Source of the DNA: Nocardioides sediminis
GTDB taxonomy: Bacteria > Actinomycetota > Actinomycetes > Propionibacteriales > Nocardioidaceae
Length of the DNA stretch: 64,000 nt
Reading direction: 5' to 3'
Assembly: GCF_003047295.1 (NCBI RefSeq)
Contig: NZ_PZYZ01000005.1
Span: forward strand, 1-64,000
The notes under the pieces are model-generated. The model ran no database searches. It was given only the letters and a program-made list of their open reading frames with translations, and was not told where the DNA came from. Within the stretch, counting starts at the first letter, position 1. The number at the start of each line of letters is the position of its first letter. Both the position numbers and the translations under genes were made by a program. Shown here in pieces: positions 7,474 to 18,173 of the stretch.

Positions 7474-8806
7474 CGAGCACCAGCCGCGCCAGCTCGGCGA
7501 GGTCCGAGGGCAGCGGCTCGCACACCTCGGCGGACGACCCGTCGATCTCGAACCGGTAGGTGAACATGTCCGGCATCGGCGTGCGCGGCGCGACGCGGCG
7601 CAGGTCCACCCGACCGACGAGGTCGGCGACGGCGGCCGCCCGAGGGTCGTCGCCCGTCAGGTCGACCGCGCCCTCTGAGGTGCGTCCGGCGAAACCGCCC
7701 GTCCGGCGCACCCGCACCACGTGCCCCGCGGCCACGGGAGGCTCGGCCGCGGGAGACTCGGTGAGCGCCGGCTCGACCGACGGTGCCGCAGGAACGGCCG
7801 CACCGACGGACACCCCCACCTGGCCCCACGCCTCTCGCACGGCCACGGCGTGCTCCCCCGCAGCCGCGACGGTGGCCGCGGCGAAGTCCGCGAAGTCGGC
7901 GGTGGCGGCGACCTGCCCGCCGGTCAGCGCGGCGTACCAGATGCGCCCGGCACCCTCGAGCGAGCTGCCGCCGATCGCCACGGCGGCGAGGTGGAAGGCG
8001 CGGTTGGGGATGCCGGAGTTGATGTGCACGCCGCCGTTGTCCTCGCTCGTCTCGACGTAGCGATCCATGTGGTCCGGCTGCGGGTCCCGCCCCAGCCGGG
8101 GGTCGTCGTACGCCGTCCCCGGCGCGGCCATGTCGCGGAGTGCCCGCGCGCGCACCGCCGGGGTGAAGAGCTCCTCGCCGATCAGCCAGCTCCCGGTCGC
8201 GGCGTCCTGGCCCAGCAGGCGCTGCTTGAGGCAGATCGCGAAGACGTCGGAGACCGACTCGTTGAGGGCGCCTGGCTGGCCGCGGTAGACCAGCGCGGCG
8301 GTGTGCTCGGTGACCGCGTGGGCGAACTCGTGGGCCAGCACGTCGACCGGCCGGGTGAACCGCTCGAAGACCTCCCGGTCACCGTCGCCGAAGACCAGCT
8401 GGGTGCCGTCCCAGAAGGCGTTGTCGTAGTCGCGGCCGTAGTGGACGGTGATGCTCACCATGGCGCCCGCGTCATCGTACGACGTGCGGCCGAGGCCCTG
8501 CTCGAACATCTCCAGGGTGGCGGTGATGCCCGCCGCGGCCTCGTCGACGGCGGCGTCGCCGGACTCGGGCGTGCCCGGCGTCCGCACCGGCTCGCCCGGC
8601 AGCACCTCCCGGTTGCCCGCGGTGTGCACCGTCCAGGCCGGCTCGCCCGGTGCCGCCCCGGCCTCCGGGCGCGCGGTCCGCACGGCGGCCGCCTGCTCAC
8701 GGCGGGCCCGGAAGGCGGCGTCGGCCACCAGCGCGTCGGAGGCCCCCAGCCGCTCGAGCACGTAGGGCGGGACGAAGGTGCAGGTGGTCTCCCGAGAAGA
8801 GGTCAT
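7463..8806 (-). CDS. M4 (thermolysin/protealysin-like) metallopeptidase with emfourin-like inhibitor domain
   Basis: The 447-residue protein starts with a short protealysin-type propeptide (FVPPYVLERL) and lacks a signal peptide. The catalytic domain has the zinc motif HEFAH (159-163), the third ligand Glu in LNESVSD (183) and the M4 hallmark DNGGVHINSGIPNRAF (about 257-271). After a Pro/Ala-rich linker (about 335-360), residues about 362-447 read VVRVRRTGGFAG, then PMPDMFTYRFEI and a final PSDLAELARLVLEE. This is the pattern of emfourin, the protein inhibitor usually encoded as a separate gene beside protealysin-like enzymes. The fusion suggests built-in control of activity. The ATG at 8806 faces typA. 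Confidence 0.85.
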   Translation of the reverse strand: MTSSRETTCTFVPPYVLERLGASDALVADAAFRARREQAAAVRTARPEAGAAPGEPAWTVHTAGNREVLPGEPVRTPGTPESGDAAVDEAAAGITATLEMFEQGLGRTSYDDAGAMVSITVHYGRDYDNAFWDGTQLVFGDGDREVFERFTRPVDVLAHEFAHAVTEHTAALVYRGQPGALNESVSDVFAICLKQRLLGQDAATGSWLIGEELFTPAVRARALRDMAAPGTAYDDPRLGRDPQPDHMDRYVETSEDNGGVHINSGIPNRAFHLAAVAIGGSSLEGAGRIWYAALTGGQVAATADFADFAAATVAAAGEHAVAVREAWGQVGVSVGAAVPAAPSVEPALTESPAAEPPVAAGHVVRVRRTGGFAGRTSEGAVDLTGDDPRAAAVADLVGRVDLRRVAPRTPMPDMFTYRFEIDGSSAEVCEPLPSDLAELARLVLEER

Positions 8807-8890
8807 GGGACAGGCCTACCCCACGGGACCGACACCCGGAAGGGTCTCGGCTCACGGCGTCGCCGAATCGGGCGCACGGCCCGGCGCCAC

Positions 8891-8896
8891 TAGACT
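8891..8896 (+). promoter_or_regulatory. Probable typA -10 box
   Basis: TAGACT lies about 80 bases before the typA ATG in the divergent spacer with the M4 protease gene. It implies a leader of roughly 75 nt. The assignment rests on similarity to other -10 boxes in the window. Confidence 0.4.
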
Positions 8897-8977
8897 CGAC
8901 GGCGGCCCGCCTCCGGGTCACGGGCGCTGCAGACCTCGCGCTCCGACAAACCCCAGCGAAAGCGACGTCGTACTTCC

Positions 8978-10867
<1,890 letters not shown>

Positions 10868-10895
10868 TCCGTCGCGGGCGAGGGAGGCTGACGCG

Positions 10896-11570
10896 GTGAG
10901 CGACGCTCCCGAGGGCTCGCGACCCGACCGGGCGTCCGGCGACCTCGCCGGACGCCTGGCCGCGTGGCTGGAGGACCTCGGCCTCGCCGACCAGCTCGGA
11001 GCCGCCGGCCTGCCGACGTTCGAGCGCGACGCCGACGGCGCCGTCCTCTGGCACGACCCCGCGACGGGCGAGCCGCTCGCCGCCGAGCGGCTCGAGGAGC
11101 TCGACCGCCTCCTGCGCTCCGAGGGCGAGGACCCCGCCCACGCCGTGCCGATCGCCCTGGTGCGGCTGCGCCGCGAGACCCGCGTGCGGGCGGCGCTGCT
11201 GGACGGCGGGTGGCTGGACTACGCGGGGGTCGGCCGCCTGCGCGGGACCTCGGAGAACGCCGCCCGGTTCGCGCTGCACAAGGCCGCCGAGCGGCGCAGC
11301 GTCCTGCTGGTCCAGCACGAGGGCCGCACCCTCGTCCCGGCCTTCCAGCTCGACGAGGACGGACAGGTGCGGACCGAGCTGCTGGGCGTCCTCGAGCCGC
11401 TGCTGGCGTCGGGCGAGGACCCGTGGCGTACGTGGGCCTGGCTCACCACGCCCGCCGCGCTGCTCGGCGGCGCCGTGCCGCACGAGGCCGCGCGCGACCC
11501 CGAGGAGCTGCCGCTCGTGCAGCACGCGGCGGTCCGGCTCGCGGAGCGGGCGCGGCCACCGGCCGGCTGA
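10896..11570 (+). CDS. MbcA/ParS/Xre-like C-terminal domain protein, orphan
   Basis: The 224-residue protein is not firmly recognised. Its last 45 residues (DPWRTWAWLTTPAALLGGAVPHEAARD, then a terminal helix) resemble the C-terminal domain of MbcA/ParS/Xre antitoxins of RES-Xre pairs. The middle (about 85-150) has a short helical region, YAGVGRLRGTSENAARFALHKAAE, that could be a helix-turn-helix. No RES toxin or other partner lies next to it. The GTG start is preceded by GGAGG at 8 nt. It probably shares a transcript with typA. A DNA-binding role is inference. Confidence 0.65.
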   Translation: MSDAPEGSRPDRASGDLAGRLAAWLEDLGLADQLGAAGLPTFERDADGAVLWHDPATGEPLAAERLEELDRLLRSEGEDPAHAVPIALVRLRRETRVRAALLDGGWLDYAGVGRLRGTSENAARFALHKAAERRSVLLVQHEGRTLVPAFQLDEDGQVRTELLGVLEPLLASGEDPWRTWAWLTTPAALLGGAVPHEAARDPEELPLVQHAAVRLAERARPPAG

Positions 11571-11669
11571 CCGACCACGCCGCCTCCTCCGTCACGGCAG
11601 GGGCAGCCAGGCGTCGTCCGGCGCGAAGTCCCACGTGGTGCCACGCCCGGTGGTGTCCGACGCCCACGC

Positions 11670-12407
11670 TTAGAACGATGCCCACGGGCCGAGCGGCTCG
11701 CACGGCCCTCTGCCGCTCTGGAACAAGAAGAGCACCGTGGGCTCGTCGAAGACCCATGGCGCCGCGCGCTCAAGGGGATGCAGGAAGTCAGCCGGCAACC
11801 CGTACGGCGGGTGGTCCCGCACCTCGGTGGCCCCGGTGCCGACGTCGGTCACCCACACGCGATGGTCCCCGCGGGCCGGCGCTTCGTCGTCGAGGCCGAT
11901 CATGCAGTCCGCCTCCAGGTCGCCGTCACCGTCGAGGGCGAGTCCGTAGGCGACCGAGCCGCGCGACGGGTCGGAGGCCGAGGCCCGGGGAGGTGCCGCA
12001 CCGAGCTCGAGGGTCCATCTCCAGTTGTCCTTCCACTGCGGGTCCCGGGTGGCCGTCACCACCTCGATGTCCACCCAGGCGGCGTCCGCATCGAGGCCGT
12101 CCTCCAGCGTGGCCGAGATGGCGTTGCCGATCTCCTGGCTCTCCACAGCCACCATGTGCCGGGTCCGCGGTCGCGGCGGGTCGGTCCACCGCCACCCCGG
12201 TACGGCGGCGGCAGCCTCGACCGACGTCGAGGTCGCCGCGGTTCCAGGCACTCGCTGAGCGCTGCGCGGGGGCTCCGTCCCGACCACGGCCCACGCCACG
12301 ACAGCGACGACCACCGGCACCACCGCGACGACGACCACCGCCACCTCTCGCGCGCGCCAGAGGCCTCCTGCCCTCCCGGCACCGTGGGACTGCTCCGGCC
12401 CGGCCAT
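11670..12407 (-). CDS. Membrane-anchored hypothetical protein
   Basis: The 245-residue protein has one strong hydrophobic helix near the N-terminus (about 23-43, VAVVVVAVVPVVVAVVAWAVV) after a short charged cytoplasmic stretch, then an extracytoplasmic domain of about 200 residues rich in Trp and Asp. It carries two cysteines (in ADCMIG and GPCEPLG) that could pair outside the cell. An excellent ribosome binding site (AGGAGGT, 6 nt before the ATG) and GC-rich codon use support it as a real gene. No family was recognised. Confidence 0.65.
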   Translation of the reverse strand: MAGPEQSHGAGRAGGLWRAREVAVVVVAVVPVVVAVVAWAVVGTEPPRSAQRVPGTAATSTSVEAAAAVPGWRWTDPPRPRTRHMVAVESQEIGNAISATLEDGLDADAAWVDIEVVTATRDPQWKDNWRWTLELGAAPPRASASDPSRGSVAYGLALDGDGDLEADCMIGLDDEAPARGDHRVWVTDVGTGATEVRDHPPYGLPADFLHPLERAAPWVFDEPTVLFLFQSGRGPCEPLGPWASF

Positions 12408-12476
12408 GCGCGCACCTCCTCACGCGGTTCGCCGCCATGACGACTCCCGAGCACCCCGGGGGGTTCCGCACCCGCG

Positions 12477-13259
12477 TCAGGTGGCTCCGCGCCGTCCGCC
12501 CCAGGCGTCCATGCGACGGATGTTGGTCCACCCGGTGTAGCCGCGCTCCTCGAGCAGGTCGAGGAGCCGGCGCGCACAGGGCACGGAGCTGAGGAAGACC
12601 GCGTCGAGCAGCCTCGCGAGGTCGTCCGGCAGCGCTTCCTGGTCCCACGCCTCGTCGGGCACCGTCTTGAACTGGCCCACCAGGCGGTCGGCGACTCCGC
12701 CCAGGCGCGGATCGTCGGCGGGCCACTCGGTGATCTCCATGAGGTCGCGGTAGAGGTCCCGGACGCCCGGGTCGTCGAGCTGCTGGCCCTTCATCTCCAT
12801 GTAGAACGGCATCCGGTCCGGCAGCTGGGCGGCGACGAGGATCCACGCGTCGCGCTCGGCCTCGACCATCGGCTCGGGGACACCGACGACGCGGAGCCGG
12901 TCGAGGTAGGCGACCGCCTCCGGCGGCAAGGCGAGGCTGTCGCCGCTCGCCAGCCGCGCGATGCGCTCCCGGTGGGCCTGCCGTTCGCGGATCTCCGCCC
13001 GCAGGCGTCGGTCGACCTGCTCGACCGCCGCCGCGAACTCCTCCGGCCCCGCGTCCAGCAGCTCCCGCACCCGCGACAGGGGGACTCCGGCGTCGGCCAG
13101 GGTGCGGATCCGGACCAGCTCGACCACCGCCGCCGCGTCGTACCGGCGGTAGCCGGACCGGTCGCGCTCGGGCTCGGGCAGCAACCCGGTCGCGTGGTAG
13201 TGCCGGACCGCGCGCACCGTGACCCCGGCGTACGACGCGAGCTGGCTGATGGTCAGCAT
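12477..13259 (-). CDS. MerR family transcriptional regulator
   Basis: The 260-residue protein opens with a MerR winged helix-turn-helix (TISQLASYAGVTVRAVRHYHATGLL, then GYRRYDAAAVVELVRI), followed by a dimerisation helix (about 80-125) and a C-terminal effector region without metal-binding cysteines. This fits the multidrug-sensing branch. The start at 13259 was chosen because it is the MerR N-terminus and lies 6 nt after CAGACT, a leaderless promoter; the open frame extends upstream without support. It is the last gene after the ABC exporter genes and probably regulates the promoter at 14851-14882. Confidence 0.9.
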   Translation of the reverse strand: MLTISQLASYAGVTVRAVRHYHATGLLPEPERDRSGYRRYDAAAVVELVRIRTLADAGVPLSRVRELLDAGPEEFAAAVEQVDRRLRAEIRERQAHRERIARLASGDSLALPPEAVAYLDRLRVVGVPEPMVEAERDAWILVAAQLPDRMPFYMEMKGQQLDDPGVRDLYRDLMEITEWPADDPRLGGVADRLVGQFKTVPDEAWDQEALPDDLARLLDAVFLSSVPCARRLLDLLEERGYTGWTNIRRMDAWGGRRGAT

Positions 13260-13279
13260 GGTCACAGTCTGGCGCCGCC

Positions 13280-14065
13280 TCAGGCGATCTTGCGGCGGTA
13301 GGTCCGCATGGCCAGCGCGTAGGCCACCACCGTCAGCCCCGCGCACCAGCCCACGGCCAGCCAGCCGTCGGACCCGACCGGCTGCTCGGCGAACAGGTTG
13401 CGCAGGGTGTCCACGACGGAGGTGACCGGCTGGTTCTCCGCGAACCAGCGCACCGGGCCGGGCATGCCCTCGGTGGGCACGAAGGCGGAGCTGATGAACG
13501 GCAGGAAGATCAGCGGGTAGGAGAAGCCGCTCACGCCGTCCACGGTCCTCGCGGTCAGCCCGGGGATGACCGCCAGCCAGGTCAGCGCGAGGGTGAAGAG
13601 CACCAGGATCCCGAGCACGGCGAGCCAGGACAGCACACCCGCACCCGTGCGGAACCCCATCGCGACTGCAACGAGCACGACGAGCGCGACGGACACGAGG
13701 TTGGCCACCACCGACGTGAGCACGTGTGCCCACAGCACCGCCGAGCGTGAGATCGGCATCGAGGCGAAGCGCTCGAAGAGGCCTCCAGACACGTCGGTGA
13801 AGAGCCGGAAGGCCGTGTAGGCGATGCCGGAGGCGATGGTGACGAGCAGGATCCCGGGCAGCAGGTAGTCGACGTAGTCGCCGTCCCCGACCTCGATCGC
13901 GCTCCCGAACACGTAGACGAACAGCAGCATCATCGCGATCGGGGTGACTGCCGTGGTGATGATGGTGTCGGGGCTGCGCAGGACGTGGCGCAGGGACCGG
14001 CCGAGCAGGACGCGGGTGTCGCCGGCCAGGTGTCCAGTGGTGTGGCTGCTGTTCTGGCTGGTCAT
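13280..14065 (-). CDS. ABC-2 type transporter permease (DrrB-like)
   Basis: The 261-residue integral membrane protein has about six transmembrane helices and the ABC-2 pattern typical of daunorubicin-resistance DrrB permeases ([27 protein letters not shown] at the start, [20 protein letters not shown] in the central loop). It likely exports a hydrophobic drug or lipid together with the ATPase encoded just upstream. Its ATG overlaps the ATPase stop by 4 bases (ATGA), so the two are translationally coupled. Confidence 0.9.
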   Translation of the reverse strand: MTSQNSSHTTGHLAGDTRVLLGRSLRHVLRSPDTIITTAVTPIAMMLLFVYVFGSAIEVGDGDYVDYLLPGILLVTIASGIAYTAFRLFTDVSGGLFERFASMPISRSAVLWAHVLTSVVANLVSVALVVLVAVAMGFRTGAGVLSWLAVLGILVLFTLALTWLAVIPGLTARTVDGVSGFSYPLIFLPFISSAFVPTEGMPGPVRWFAENQPVTSVVDTLRNLFAEQPVGSDGWLAVGWCAGLTVVAYALAMRTYRRKIA

Positions 14066-14844
14066 GCCGGCTCTCCCATCTCGGTGGGGCGGTCGTGGCC
14101 GACGATCGCGAGGAAGACCTCCTCGAGCGTCGGTTGCTTCTCTACGTACTCGACCGTGGCGGGAGGGAGGAGCCGCTTGAGCTCGGCGAGAGAGCCGTCG
14201 GCGATGGTCCGGCCCTCGTGGAGCACAGCGATCCGGTCGGCGAGCTGCTCGGCCTCGTCGAGGTACTGGGTGGTGAGCAGGACGGTGGTGCCGCCGTCGG
14301 CGAGCTCCCGGACGGTGCGCCAGACCTCGAGCCGCGACTGCGGGTCCAGCCCGGTGGTCGGCTCGTCGAGGAAGAGCACCGGCGGGTCGCCGATCAGGCT
14401 CATCGCGATGTCGAGGCGTCGTCGCATGCCTCCGGAGTACGTCGCTACGCGGCGGCCGCCGGCCTCGACGAGGTCGAAGCGCGCGAGCAGCCGGTCCGCG
14501 ATCCCGCCGGCGTCGGCCTGCCGTCGCAATCGGGCCACGAGCACCAGGTTCTCCCGGCCGGTGAGGATCTCGTCGACCGCGGCGAACTGCCCGGTCAGGC
14601 TGATCGACTCGCGCACGTGCGCGGGCTGGGTGGCGACGTCGTACCCGTTGACACGAGCGGTGCCGCCGTCGGCGGCAAGCAGCGTGGACAGGATCCGCAC
14701 GGCCGTGGTCTTGCCGGCTCCGTTGGAGCCGAGCAGGGCGTGGACGGTGCCGGCGGGGACGGCGAGGTCCACTCCCCGCAGCACCGGATGGTCGTCGTAG
14801 GACTTGCTGAGTCCTGCGATCTCGATGGCGGTTCTCGTGGTCAT
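14062..14844 (-). CDS. ABC transporter ATP-binding protein (DrrA-like)
   Basis: The 260-residue ATPase has Walker [17 protein letters not shown], signature [12 protein letters not shown], Walker [14 protein letters not shown] and a switch histidine-equivalent region [13 protein letters not shown]. The YSGGMRRRL signature is typical of drug-exporting DrrA/NodI-type ATPases. It is shorter than classical DrrA because the C-terminal regulatory extension is reduced. It heads a three-gene operon with the permease and a MerR regulator. Confidence 0.92.
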   Translation of the reverse strand: MTTRTAIEIAGLSKSYDDHPVLRGVDLAVPAGTVHALLGSNGAGKTTAVRILSTLLAADGGTARVNGYDVATQPAHVRESISLTGQFAAVDEILTGRENLVLVARLRRQADAGGIADRLLARFDLVEAGGRRVATYSGGMRRRLDIAMSLIGDPPVLFLDEPTTGLDPQSRLEVWRTVRELADGGTTVLLTTQYLDEAEQLADRIAVLHEGRTIADGSLAELKRLLPPATVEYVEKQPTLEEVFLAIVGHDRPTEMGEPA

Positions 14845-14850
14845 GCGAGC

Positions 14851-14882
14851 AGCCTGCGACCCTGACCCTGCGTCAAGGTCAA
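14851..14882 (-). promoter_or_regulatory. MerR-type promoter/operator of the ABC exporter operon
   Basis: On the minus strand a -35 box TTGACC (14877-14882) is followed by a 20-bp spacer and a -10-like CAGGCT (14851-14856), then six bases and the ATG at 14844. The spacer holds an imperfect dyad (forward strand 14860-14878: CCCTGAC, 5 bases, GTCAAGG). An overlong spacer with an internal dyad is the hallmark of promoters activated by MerR-family regulators through DNA distortion. The MerR gene is the third gene of the operon. Confidence 0.7.
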
Positions 14883-14895
14883 GCCCCGGTCGGGG

Positions 14896-17800
14896 TCAGG
14901 GCTCGGTGACCACCGCGACGCCCTCGATCCGGACCGGCTTGCGCTTGCCGACCACGATCCGCAGCTTGCCCGTGCGCGGCTTGTCGAAGGAGACGGTGCG
15001 CAACCGGTTGACCCGGTTCTTGCCCTTGAGGCTGATGGTCTTGACCCGCTTCCTGCCGACGAGGACCTTGACGGTGCCGGCGTTGCGACGGGTGCTGACG
15101 ACCAGCGTCACCTCGGTGGCCTCGCGGATCCGGGTGATGAGCTGGGCACCCCGGTCGCGGGACGTCAGGAAGTCGCCGCCGTAGGCCCGCGACTTCCGGA
15201 CCCGCTTCCAGCTGCCCTTGCGGACGAGGGCGCCGTCGTCGCGCGGCACCGTGAAGGTGCGCGTCGCCGGCGTGGCGTCCGCGATGCCGGCAGCGTTGAC
15301 GGCCGCCACGCTGAAGACGTGCGTACCGGCCTTGAATCGGCGCTCCAGGCCCGCCGGTCCGCACGGGACGGCGTCACCGTCGACCCGGCAGACGAAGGTC
15401 GCCGGCGAGGCGGTGGAGGCGTAGCCGAACGACTGCCGCCGGTCCAGGACCACGGAGTCGTCGTCCGGCCCGGCGGTGATGGTGGTGTCGGGCGCCGGGC
15501 TGGCCACGAGCCGGAAGGAGGCGTCGTTGACGTCGAAGAAGTAGTTGCCCACCGCCTCGACCTTGATGCGCACGTCGCCGGCGGCGACGTTGGGCATGGT
15601 CAGCGTCTCGGAGCCGTCGTTGGGGGTGCTGCCGGCCAGGACCGTCCCGAAGGTGGCCCCGCCGTCGGTCGACAGCGAGATCCGCACCGTGGGCGCCAGG
15701 CCTTGGGTGTTGTTGACCGCCCAGGTGACCGGCACGGCCGTGCCCCCCTGCACCGTGCTGCCGGGCGTCGCCTGCGAGGTCACCCGGAACGGACCGGCCG
15801 ACGGGTCGACGGTGAGCGTGACGTCGTCGACGGCGAGCCCGCCACCGTTCGTCGAGAGGTCGCGGGCGGTGAGCCGGAAGTCCATCTGCCGGTCGTCCGC
15901 GCCGAGGCTGCCGAGGTAGTCGGTGTCGGGGAGGAACTCGGAGTAGCAGTCCAGCAACGGGTCGGGCAGCTGCTGGTTGAGCGGCGTCGTCGGCGCCGGG
16001 CAGTCGCCGGTCGCAGCGTTGGTGTTGCCGGCCAGCACCTGCGCCATGTCCGGGAAGACCCGCGTCGGGCTGCCGTCGGCGAGGTTGAGCCCCGGGGAGG
16101 GACTGGTCAGCGTGCCCTCGTCGGTGACGACGGCATCGTTGCCGAAGACGCGGAACAGGGGGCCGTGGACCTTGGTGTTGTCGGCCAGCTGGGTGCCCTC
16201 GCCGAAGTTGGTCTGCTCCCACAGGTAGACCAGCGCCTCGCCGTCGGCGTCCGAGCCGGAGCCGGTCAGGGCGAACGGCGTACGGATCGGCAGCGTCCTG
16301 TCGGCCGGCGCCTGGACCGTCGGGTTGGTGTTGCCGCTCTCGAGGGGGAAGCCCTGGGCCTGCGACGGGCCGCCCTTGGCGGTCTCGCCGACGAAGCCCT
16401 CGACGTCGCCGGACGTCCCGGTCACCGTGAGGCTCTCGACGTCCTCGCCCTCGGCCTCGATGCTCGGCTCGTCGTTGAAGATCACCTGGAAGCCGGTCGC
16501 GTCGGGCTCGACGGGCGGCACGTAGTCGACCGTGTAGGAGTTGTACTGGTCGTAGCCCCACTGGGCGATCGACACCGGCTGGTCGGTGATCGCCTCGAGC
16601 GCCGCCTCGATGCCGGCCGCCGTGTAGTTGGTGCCGAACACGATCGGGTCGGTGGTCTCGCCGCCGAGCGAGAGGGTGAACGAGTCGCCCGCGTCGCCGA
16701 AGCCGCGCAGCGACACCGTCTGCACCTCGACGTTGCCGTACGGCGCCTGGTCCATCGTCGCGTGCGCCTCGTCCACGGTGAGGAACGAGAAGTAGGGATC
16801 GGTGTGGGGCTGGAGGTCGTCCTGCCCGCAGATGCCGGCGTAGGCCATCACCGAGGAGCCCGAGCCCGGCTCGACGGAGGCGTCGGAGATGTTGCCCCCG
16901 CAGGCGCCGAGGGCGCCGTTGAACGTGTGGTTGCCGCCGAACTGGTGGCCGATCTCGTGGGCGACGTAGTCGATGGCGAAGAAGTCGCCCTTGGGCTCGG
17001 GCAGGCCGGTGCAGCCGCCGCCCTTGTAGTCGCCGCCGATGACGCCGAGGTAGGCGATGCCGCCGCCGTTGACGCCGAGGGCGATGTGGCCCACGTCGTA
17101 GTTGGACGCGCCGACCAGCTGGCCGAGCACCGTCCGGTTCCGGCCCAGGGTGGACACGTCGCAGTAGCTGATGTCCCCGTAGGAGTCGTCGCTGTCGTCG
17201 TCGGGCGTCCCGTTGTCGTCGAACGGCTCGAAGCACGGCGCGCTGCCGCACGGGCCGTCGGCGCCGGTGGCCTTGGCGAAGGTGTCGAGGTTGAGGCGGT
17301 CGGTCTCGTTGACCAGCCGGAGCTCGACGCCGAGGTCGTCGTTGTAGATCTCGTTGACCCGGTTGATGAGCGTGACCTTCTCGGCCAGCACGTTGTCGGT
17401 GCCGAAGTACGCCGCGTACGTCGGGTCGGAGGTCAGCGCCAGCCGGAAGTAGCGGCGCTGCACCGGCTGGCCGGCCCCGGCGCGCGCGGCCTCGGCCCGG
17501 TCGGCCTGCTGGGCGGCGGTCACGGTGTCGCGCAGCGCGGTGATCTCGCCCTCGGCGCGGCGCTTGTCCGGCCGGGGCAGGTCGCGGCCGAAGTAGCTCA
17601 GGTGCGCGGTGGTGCCCCGGCGGTTGTAGGCCGGGTCGACGTACCAGTCGGCACCCGCGCCGGGCGCCCGCACGAAGGCGTGGAAGCCCATCGGCGTGAT
17701 GTCCAGGGAGATGGAGGACAGCGGGTCGTCGACCCCGCGACCGGCGTACGTCGCGATCTCGGGGTGCGCGGCGGCGAGCCCGGGCTCCATGACCTGCGTA

Positions 17801-18093
17801 CGACGCACGCGGAAGGCCTGCAGGTCGCCGTCCGGGTCGGGGACCGAGACGACCGTCGTGCCGCCGCCCGCCGGGAGCTCGGCCCGCAGAGCGGCGAGGT
17901 CGACGCGGGACGCGGCGTACTCCCTCGGTTCGACCCGGATCTTGGCGCCGGTCGGCTCGAAGCCGCGCAGCGTGGTGAAGGTCCCGTCGTCGGGGGCAGC
18001 CGTGGCGGGGGCGGTCGTCACCGCCGGCAGCACCCCCGCTCCCAGGACCAGCATGACCAGGACAGACAGATGGCGTGCTCCCCGTGTGCGCAA
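14896..18093 (-). CDS. Secreted reprolysin-like (M12B-type) zinc metallopeptidase
   Basis: The 1065-residue protein has a signal peptide (hydrophobic HLSVLVMLVLGAGVLPAV ending at an Ala-x-Ala site before PDDGTF). A long propeptide-like region precedes the metzincin zinc motif HEIGHQFGGNH near residue 375, with the Met-turn in SVMAYAGICG. C-terminal modules include beta-sandwich/PKD-like repeats (PTVQAPADRTLPIRTPF region), an Ig-like part (FRVTSQATPGSTVQGGTAVPV) and a basic tail rich in Lys/Arg/Val. The TTG start at 18093 is preceded by AGGGGGAG and, about 30 bases upstream, by a TAGAGT -10 box, so the longer upstream frame is rejected. It likely degrades extracellular protein. Confidence 0.88.
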   Translation of the reverse strand: MRTRGARHLSVLVMLVLGAGVLPAVTTAPATAAPDDGTFTTLRGFEPTGAKIRVEPREYAASRVDLAALRAELPAGGGTTVVSVPDPDGDLQAFRVRRTQVMEPGLAAAHPEIATYAGRGVDDPLSSISLDITPMGFHAFVRAPGAGADWYVDPAYNRRGTTAHLSYFGRDLPRPDKRRAEGEITALRDTVTAAQQADRAEAARAGAGQPVQRRYFRLALTSDPTYAAYFGTDNVLAEKVTLINRVNEIYNDDLGVELRLVNETDRLNLDTFAKATGADGPCGSAPCFEPFDDNGTPDDDSDDSYGDISYCDVSTLGRNRTVLGQLVGASNYDVGHIALGVNGGGIAYLGVIGGDYKGGGCTGLPEPKGDFFAIDYVAHEIGHQFGGNHTFNGALGACGGNISDASVEPGSGSSVMAYAGICGQDDLQPHTDPYFSFLTVDEAHATMDQAPYGNVEVQTVSLRGFGDAGDSFTLSLGGETTDPIVFGTNYTAAGIEAALEAITDQPVSIAQWGYDQYNSYTVDYVPPVEPDATGFQVIFNDEPSIEAEGEDVESLTVTGTSGDVEGFVGETAKGGPSQAQGFPLESGNTNPTVQAPADRTLPIRTPFALTGSGSDADGEALVYLWEQTNFGEGTQLADNTKVHGPLFRVFGNDAVVTDEGTLTSPSPGLNLADGSPTRVFPDMAQVLAGNTNAATGDCPAPTTPLNQQLPDPLLDCYSEFLPDTDYLGSLGADDRQMDFRLTARDLSTNGGGLAVDDVTLTVDPSAGPFRVTSQATPGSTVQGGTAVPVTWAVNNTQGLAPTVRISLSTDGGATFGTVLAGSTPNDGSETLTMPNVAAGDVRIKVEAVGNYFFDVNDASFRLVASPAPDTTITAGPDDDSVVLDRRQSFGYASTASPATFVCRVDGDAVPCGPAGLERRFKAGTHVFSVAAVNAAGIADATPATRTFTVPRDDGALVRKGSWKRVRKSRAYGGDFLTSRDRGAQLITRIREATEVTLVVSTRRNAGTVKVLVGRKRVKTISLKGKNRVNRLRTVSFDKPRTGKLRIVVGKRKPVRIEGVAVVTEP

Positions 18094-18122
18094 CGCTCCC
18101 CCTCGAGTGGCGTGGACCTCGC

Positions 18123-18128
18123 ACTCTA
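18123..18128 (-). promoter_or_regulatory. -10 box of the reprolysin-like gene
   Basis: TAGAGT on the minus strand lies 29 bases upstream of the TTG start, leaving a leader of about 22 nt that contains the strong Shine-Dalgarno AGGGGGAG. This supports the unusual TTG start. Confidence 0.5.
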
Positions 18129-18173
18129 GGCACGGGTCGACTGCCGGCACCAGAGTCCCGGGGGCTCCGGTCC

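Noticed and set aside
8218..8260. Considered a possible tRNA or small RNA in the protease gene
   Set aside because: No cloverleaf could be formed and the sequence is coding.
12477..13733. Extension of the MerR regulator to 418 residues
   Set aside because: The extra N-terminus lies within the permease gene and is Arg-rich; the MerR domain begins at the ATG at 13259, right after a promoter.
15319..18129. A 936-codon open frame on the plus strand over the reprolysin-like gene
   Set aside because: Long antisense frames are expected in GC-rich coding DNA. It has no recognisable domain, while the minus strand encodes a clear protease.
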